A stretch of 64,000 bases of DNA, from NCBI GenBank assembly GCA_024642215.1, contig JAHEBO010000011.1, forward strand, positions 5,616-69,615. Direction: 5' to 3'. A program made the translations under genes and the position numbers. This DNA is from Limnohabitans sp. Its GTDB lineage: Bacteria; Pseudomonadota; Gammaproteobacteria; Burkholderiales; Burkholderiaceae_C. The notes beneath the pieces are model-generated. The model was not told where the DNA came from. It saw nothing but the letters and a program-made list of their open reading frames with translations, and searched no databases. Below are positions 60,630-64,000 of this stretch, piece by piece (the first letter of the stretch is position 1; every line of letters begins with the position of its first letter).

Positions 60630-61553
60630 TTACCAGGCACGCACTGGCAAGGCAAAACCAACAGGTGCTTTTTTGACATCGTCGAAGCTGACAATTTCAT
60701 AGGCATCTGGTTGATCGAGCAAGGCACGCAGCAATTGGTTGTTCATGGCGTGGCCAGAACGGAATGCGGTGTAACTGGCAATGAAGGGTTTGCCAATGAT
60801 GTACAGATCGCCCATGGCGTCTAGGATTTTGTGCTTCACGAATTCGTCGTCGTAACGCAAACCATCGCTGTTTAAGACTTTGTAGTCGTCCATCACAATG
60901 GCGTTGTCGAGGCCGCCACCCAAAGCCAAGCCATTGGAGCGCAGCATTTCAACGTCTTTGGTAAAACCAAAGGTACGCGCACGGGCAATGTCACGGGCGT
61001 AGACATCGCGGCCCATGTCAAACACCACTTGTTGACCTGTCGAGTCAACTGCTGGATGCTGAAAATCAATTTCAAAGCTGAGGCGATAGCCGTCGTAGGG
61101 CTCGAGTTTGGCCCACTTGACGTTCTCGCCCTGACCATCGCGCACCTCGACTGTTTTGAGCACGCGGATGAATTTTTTAGGCGCTTTTTGCAATTCAATG
61201 CCGGCGCTTTGCAACAAAAACACAAAGGAAGAAGCCGAGCCATCCAAGATGGGTACTTCTTCTGCGGTGATGTCGATGATCAAGTTGTCAATGCCCAAGC
61301 CAGCACAGGCGGACATCAAATGTTCAACGGTATGCACCTTGGCCTGACCACTGGAAATGGTGGACGCCAAGCGTGTGTCGGTCACGCTCAAGGCGTTGAT
61401 GTGAATGTCGACAGGTTCGGCCAAATCGACACGGCGAAACACAATGCCCGTGTCGACAGGTGCGGGCCGCAGGGTCAATTCAACCCGTTGGCCGCTGTGC
61501 AAACCCACACCCACAGCTTGGGTAAGGGTTTTGATGGTTCGTTGAGCAAGCAT
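60630..61553 (-). CDS. lpxC: UDP-3-O-acyl-N-acetylglucosamine deacetylase LpxC
   Basis: 307 residues. Zinc ligands are in [18 protein letters not shown] (His) and [20 protein letters not shown] (His, Asp), and the catalytic His is in [13 protein letters not shown]. It performs the committed step of lipid A synthesis. Position after ftsZ at the end of the dcw cluster is conserved. Confidence 0.97.
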   Translation of the reverse strand: MLAQRTIKTLTQAVGVGLHSGQRVELTLRPAPVDTGIVFRRVDLAEPVDIHINALSVTDTRLASTISSGQAKVHTVEHLMSACAGLGIDNLIIDITAEEVPILDGSASSFVFLLQSAGIELQKAPKKFIRVLKTVEVRDGQGENVKWAKLEPYDGYRLSFEIDFQHPAVDSTGQQVVFDMGRDVYARDIARARTFGFTKDVEMLRSNGLALGGGLDNAIVMDDYKVLNSDGLRYDDEFVKHKILDAMGDLYIIGKPFIASYTAFRSGHAMNNQLLRALLDQPDAYEIVSFDDVKKAPVGFALPVRAW

Positions 61554-61633
61554 GGGCTGATTTTAAATTCTCAAGCCCAAACTTGCACTTCGAGGGTTTT
61601 TGAAGCCCACTGCCACTGAATGCGGCTTGGCGA

Positions 61634-62857
61634 TCAGTCAGCTTGCTTGCGCAAGAAGGCTGGGATTTCAATGTCGTCCATGCCTGCAGACGCCATGCCA
61701 TCCACTTTGGCCGCCGCTTGCGTGCGGTTGGTGCGCCACACGCTAGGTGTGTTCAAACGACCATAGTCACCACCCAATGCTGGGCTTTGACCACCCAATG
61801 TGGTGGAAACAGCATCGCCAGTGTCCACTGTGAAAGGCACATTGTCAGTACCGGTACGCAGCACTTGCAGCGGAGGCGCTGTACGGCGTGCACCTTGGCT
61901 AGACAAGCCTGTGGCCACCACGGTCACGCGAATTTCGTCGCCCAGGCTTTCGTCGTAAGCGGTACCGTAAATGACGTGTGCGCTTTCAGAAGCATAAGCA
62001 CGGATGGTGTTCATGGCTTGCTTGGACTCGCTCAATTTGAGTGAACCTTTGGCAGCACTGATCAAAACCAACACGCCTTTGGCGCCCGACAAATCGATGC
62101 CTTCCAGCAATGGGCAAGCCACAGCTTGCTCAGAGGCAATGCGTGCACGGTCAGGACCGCTGGCAGACGCGGTGCCCATCATGGCTTTGCCAGGTTCGCC
62201 CATGACGGTGCGCACGTCTTCAAAGTCGACGTTCACGTGCCCAGGCACATTGATGATTTCTGCAATACCGCCCACCGCATTTTTGAGCACGTCATTGGCG
62301 TGCGCAAAAGCTTCGTCTTGGGTCATGTCTTCGCCGCCTGGCAATTCCATCAACTTTTCATTGAGCACCACGATCAATGAGTCGACGTTGGCTTCGAGTT
62401 CGGCCAAACCAGATTCAGCACTTTGCATGCGACGGCCACCTTCGAAGTCGAAAGGCTTGGTCACCACACCGACGGTGAGGATGCCCATTTCTTTGGCCAC
62501 GCGTGCAATGACGGGCGCCGCGCCCGTACCTGTACCGCCGCCCATGCCGGCGGTGATGAACAACATGTGCGCGCCATCGATGGCAGCGCGGATGTCTTCC
62601 ACCGCTTCTTCAGCCGCATCACGGCCTTTTTCGGGTTTGCTGCCAGCGCCCAAACCGGTGTGACCCAATTGAATGAAGCGGTGCGCAGCACTGCGTGCCA
62701 ATGCTTGCGCATCGGTGTTGGCGCAAATGAATTCAACGCCTTGAACGTTGCGCTCGATCATGTGCTCAACAGCGTTGCCGCCGCCGCCGCCCACGCCGAT
62801 CACTTTGATTTGCGTTCCTTGATTGAACTCTTCGACTTGGATCATTTCAATGCTCAT
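61634..62857 (-). CDS. ftsZ: Cell-division GTPase FtsZ
   Basis: 407 residues. The GTP signature GMGGGTGTGAAPVIA and the T7 region NVDFEDVRTVM are intact. After a variable linker, the C-terminal binding peptide reads DDIEIPAFLRKQAD and would bind FtsA and ZipA-like partners. The ATG has GGAG upstream (TAGGAGAGCACC). A leader of about 130 bases separates it from ftsA. Confidence 0.98.
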   Translation of the reverse strand: MSIEMIQVEEFNQGTQIKVIGVGGGGGNAVEHMIERNVQGVEFICANTDAQALARSAAHRFIQLGHTGLGAGSKPEKGRDAAEEAVEDIRAAIDGAHMLFITAGMGGGTGTGAAPVIARVAKEMGILTVGVVTKPFDFEGGRRMQSAESGLAELEANVDSLIVVLNEKLMELPGGEDMTQDEAFAHANDVLKNAVGGIAEIINVPGHVNVDFEDVRTVMGEPGKAMMGTASASGPDRARIASEQAVACPLLEGIDLSGAKGVLVLISAAKGSLKLSESKQAMNTIRAYASESAHVIYGTAYDESLGDEIRVTVVATGLSSQGARRTAPPLQVLRTGTDNVPFTVDTGDAVSTTLGGQSPALGGDYGRLNTPSVWRTNRTQAAAKVDGMASAGMDDIEIPAFLRKQAD

Positions 62858-62986
62858 GGTGCTCTCCTAAAACTGTTGCAGTTGCCTAAATATTGATTTT
62901 CGAAAATTTTATTTTTGTTGGACTGAATGAGATTCAACATCGCTGATGTGGACTCCCCCTTGCCAAGTAAAGTTTGTGCCAATCCA

Positions 62987-64000
62987 TCAGAAGTTACCCA
63001 CGATGAAATCTTTGAAACGGGTGAAGGCGTTGTTCATGGAACCCTTCTTCTGCGACACTTTGAAACCACGCAAGCGTGCCAAACGGGCTTCTTCCATCAG
63101 GCCCATCACTGTGGCGACGCGCGGTTGGCTGACCATGTCAGACAAAGCGCCGTTGTATTTGGGAACGCCGCGGCGAACCGGCTTCAAGAAAATGTCTTCG
63201 CCCAGTTCAACCATGCCGGGCATGACTGCACTGCCGCCAGTGAGCACAATGCCAGACGACAAGACTTCTTCGTAGCCAGATTCACGAATGACTTGTTGAA
63301 CCAGCGAGAAGATTTCTTCCACACGGGGCTCAATCACACCCGCCAGCGCTTGCTTGGACAACATGCGCGGCGCGCGATCACCCAAGCCAGGCACTTCCAC
63401 TTGGGCTTCGGGGTCGGCCAACAATTGTTTGGCACAACCGCTTTCGACTTTGATGTCTTCTGCGTCTTTGGTGGGCGTACGCAGTGCCATGGCAATGTCG
63501 CTGGTGATCAAGTCGCCAGCGATGGGAATGACGGCGGTGTGCCGAATGGCACCGTTGGTAAAGATGGCCACATCGGTGGTGCCTGCGCCAATGTCGACGC
63601 AAGCCACGCCCAATTCGCGCTCATCTTCAGTCAGCACCGCCAAGCTGGACGACAACGGATTGAGCAGCAACTGATCGACTTCAAGACCACAACGGCGCAC
63701 ACACTTGATGATGTTTTCGGCAGCACTTTGAGCGCCGGTCACGATGTGCACCTTGGCTTCCAGGCGCATGCCGCTCATGCCAATAGGCTCTTTGACATCT
63801 TGGCCGTCAATGACAAATTCTTGAGGCGCCACCAACAACAAACGTTGATCGGTAGAAATATTGATGGCGCGCGCTGTTTCAACCACGCGGGCCACATCGG
63901 CGGGCGTGACTTCTTTGTCTTTGACCGCCACCATGCCGCTAGAGTTCAAGCCACGAATGTGGCTACCGGTGATGCCTGTATTGACACGGGTAATTTTGCA
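62987..64000 (-). CDS. ftsA: Cell-division protein FtsA (partial)
   Basis: The frame is open to the right edge of the window (the edge region reads ITGSHIRGLNSSGMV, an FtsA motif), so the N-terminus lies outside. About 337 residues are visible, including the actin-like ACVDIGAGTTDVAIFTNGAIRHT and LTGGSAVMPG. The C-terminal amphipathic membrane anchor is FTRFKDFIVGNF. It tethers FtsZ to the membrane. Confidence 0.97.
   Translation of the reverse strand, partial: CKITRVNTGITGSHIRGLNSSGMVAVKDKEVTPADVARVVETARAINISTDQRLLLVAPQEFVIDGQDVKEPIGMSGMRLEAKVHIVTGAQSAAENIIKCVRRCGLEVDQLLLNPLSSSLAVLTEDERELGVACVDIGAGTTDVAIFTNGAIRHTAVIPIAGDLITSDIAMALRTPTKDAEDIKVESGCAKQLLADPEAQVEVPGLGDRAPRMLSKQALAGVIEPRVEEIFSLVQQVIRESGYEEVLSSGIVLTGGSAVMPGMVELGEDIFLKPVRRGVPKYNGALSDMVSQPRVATVMGLMEEARLARLRGFKVSQKKGSMNNAFTRFKDFIVGNF

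Noticed and set aside
62896-62907. ATTTTCGAAAAT palindrome upstream of ftsZ
   Set aside because: Perfect, but only 12 bp in AT-rich DNA with no further context; likely chance.

Overview
The window is a contiguous piece of a Gram-negative chromosome, almost certainly a betaproteobacterium of the order Burkholderiales and probably family Comamonadaceae (a Limnohabitans/Rhodoferax-like freshwater bacterium is my guess; no 16S gene is present). Grounds: the gene orders accB-accC-prmA-DUF3426, rnb-tonB-aroE-mtgA-ruvC and ftsA-ftsZ-lpxC, an Ala/Lys/Pro histone H1-like protein, a Bug/TctC binding protein, and moderate GC. There are no rRNA or tRNA genes, CRISPR arrays, phage genes or insertion sequences, and coding density is very high.

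Layout. 1-3.4 kb: end of a chromate transporter, a YgaP-type membrane protein, a Phd/VapC toxin-antitoxin pair and a saccharopine-dehydrogenase-like oxidoreductase. 3.4-11.7 kb: a P1-family aminopeptidase divergent from a complete Dpp/Opp-type peptide ABC transporter, then galE and an outer-membrane protein. 11.8-28.0 kb: one tightly packed minus-strand catabolic operon headed by a GntR/UTRA regulator, with a Liv-type ABC importer, an orphan TctC binding protein, an aconitase-family hydratase (LeuC/LeuD-like), HyuB/HyuA, an isochorismatase-fold protein lacking the usual cysteine, two flavoproteins and an isocitrate-lyase/PEP-mutase-family lyase. An acyl-CoA synthetase lies just upstream. 29.7-35.2 kb: DUF2889, miaB, a gamma-glutamylcyclotransferase-like gene divergent from a Rieske oxygenase, and a glutamine-synthetase-like gene. 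35.2-43.9 kb: ffh, cytochrome c assembly, ampD, the class Ia ribonucleotide reductase genes nrdA/nrdB behind two NrdR boxes, and the histone-like gene. 43.9-64 kb: housekeeping genes (prmA, accC, accB, tlpA, mpl, aroG, tldD, rodA, rnb, tonB-like, aroE, mtgA, ruvC, MFS, lpxC, ftsZ, ftsA).

The two most notable observations are as follows. (1) A complete transcription attenuator lies upstream of the DAHP synthase gene. It has a 24-codon leader peptide with six Phe codons and one Tyr codon, a GC-rich terminator with a U-run, and competing leader and antiterminator hairpins. (2) The 16-kb GntR operon combines a ring-opening-type hydantoinase/oxoprolinase, an aconitase-family hydratase and a PEP-mutase-family C-C lyase. 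This fits an undescribed route in which a cyclic N-compound or unsaturated dicarboxylate is opened, hydrated and cleaved to pyruvate-like fragments. The substrate is not known from sequence.
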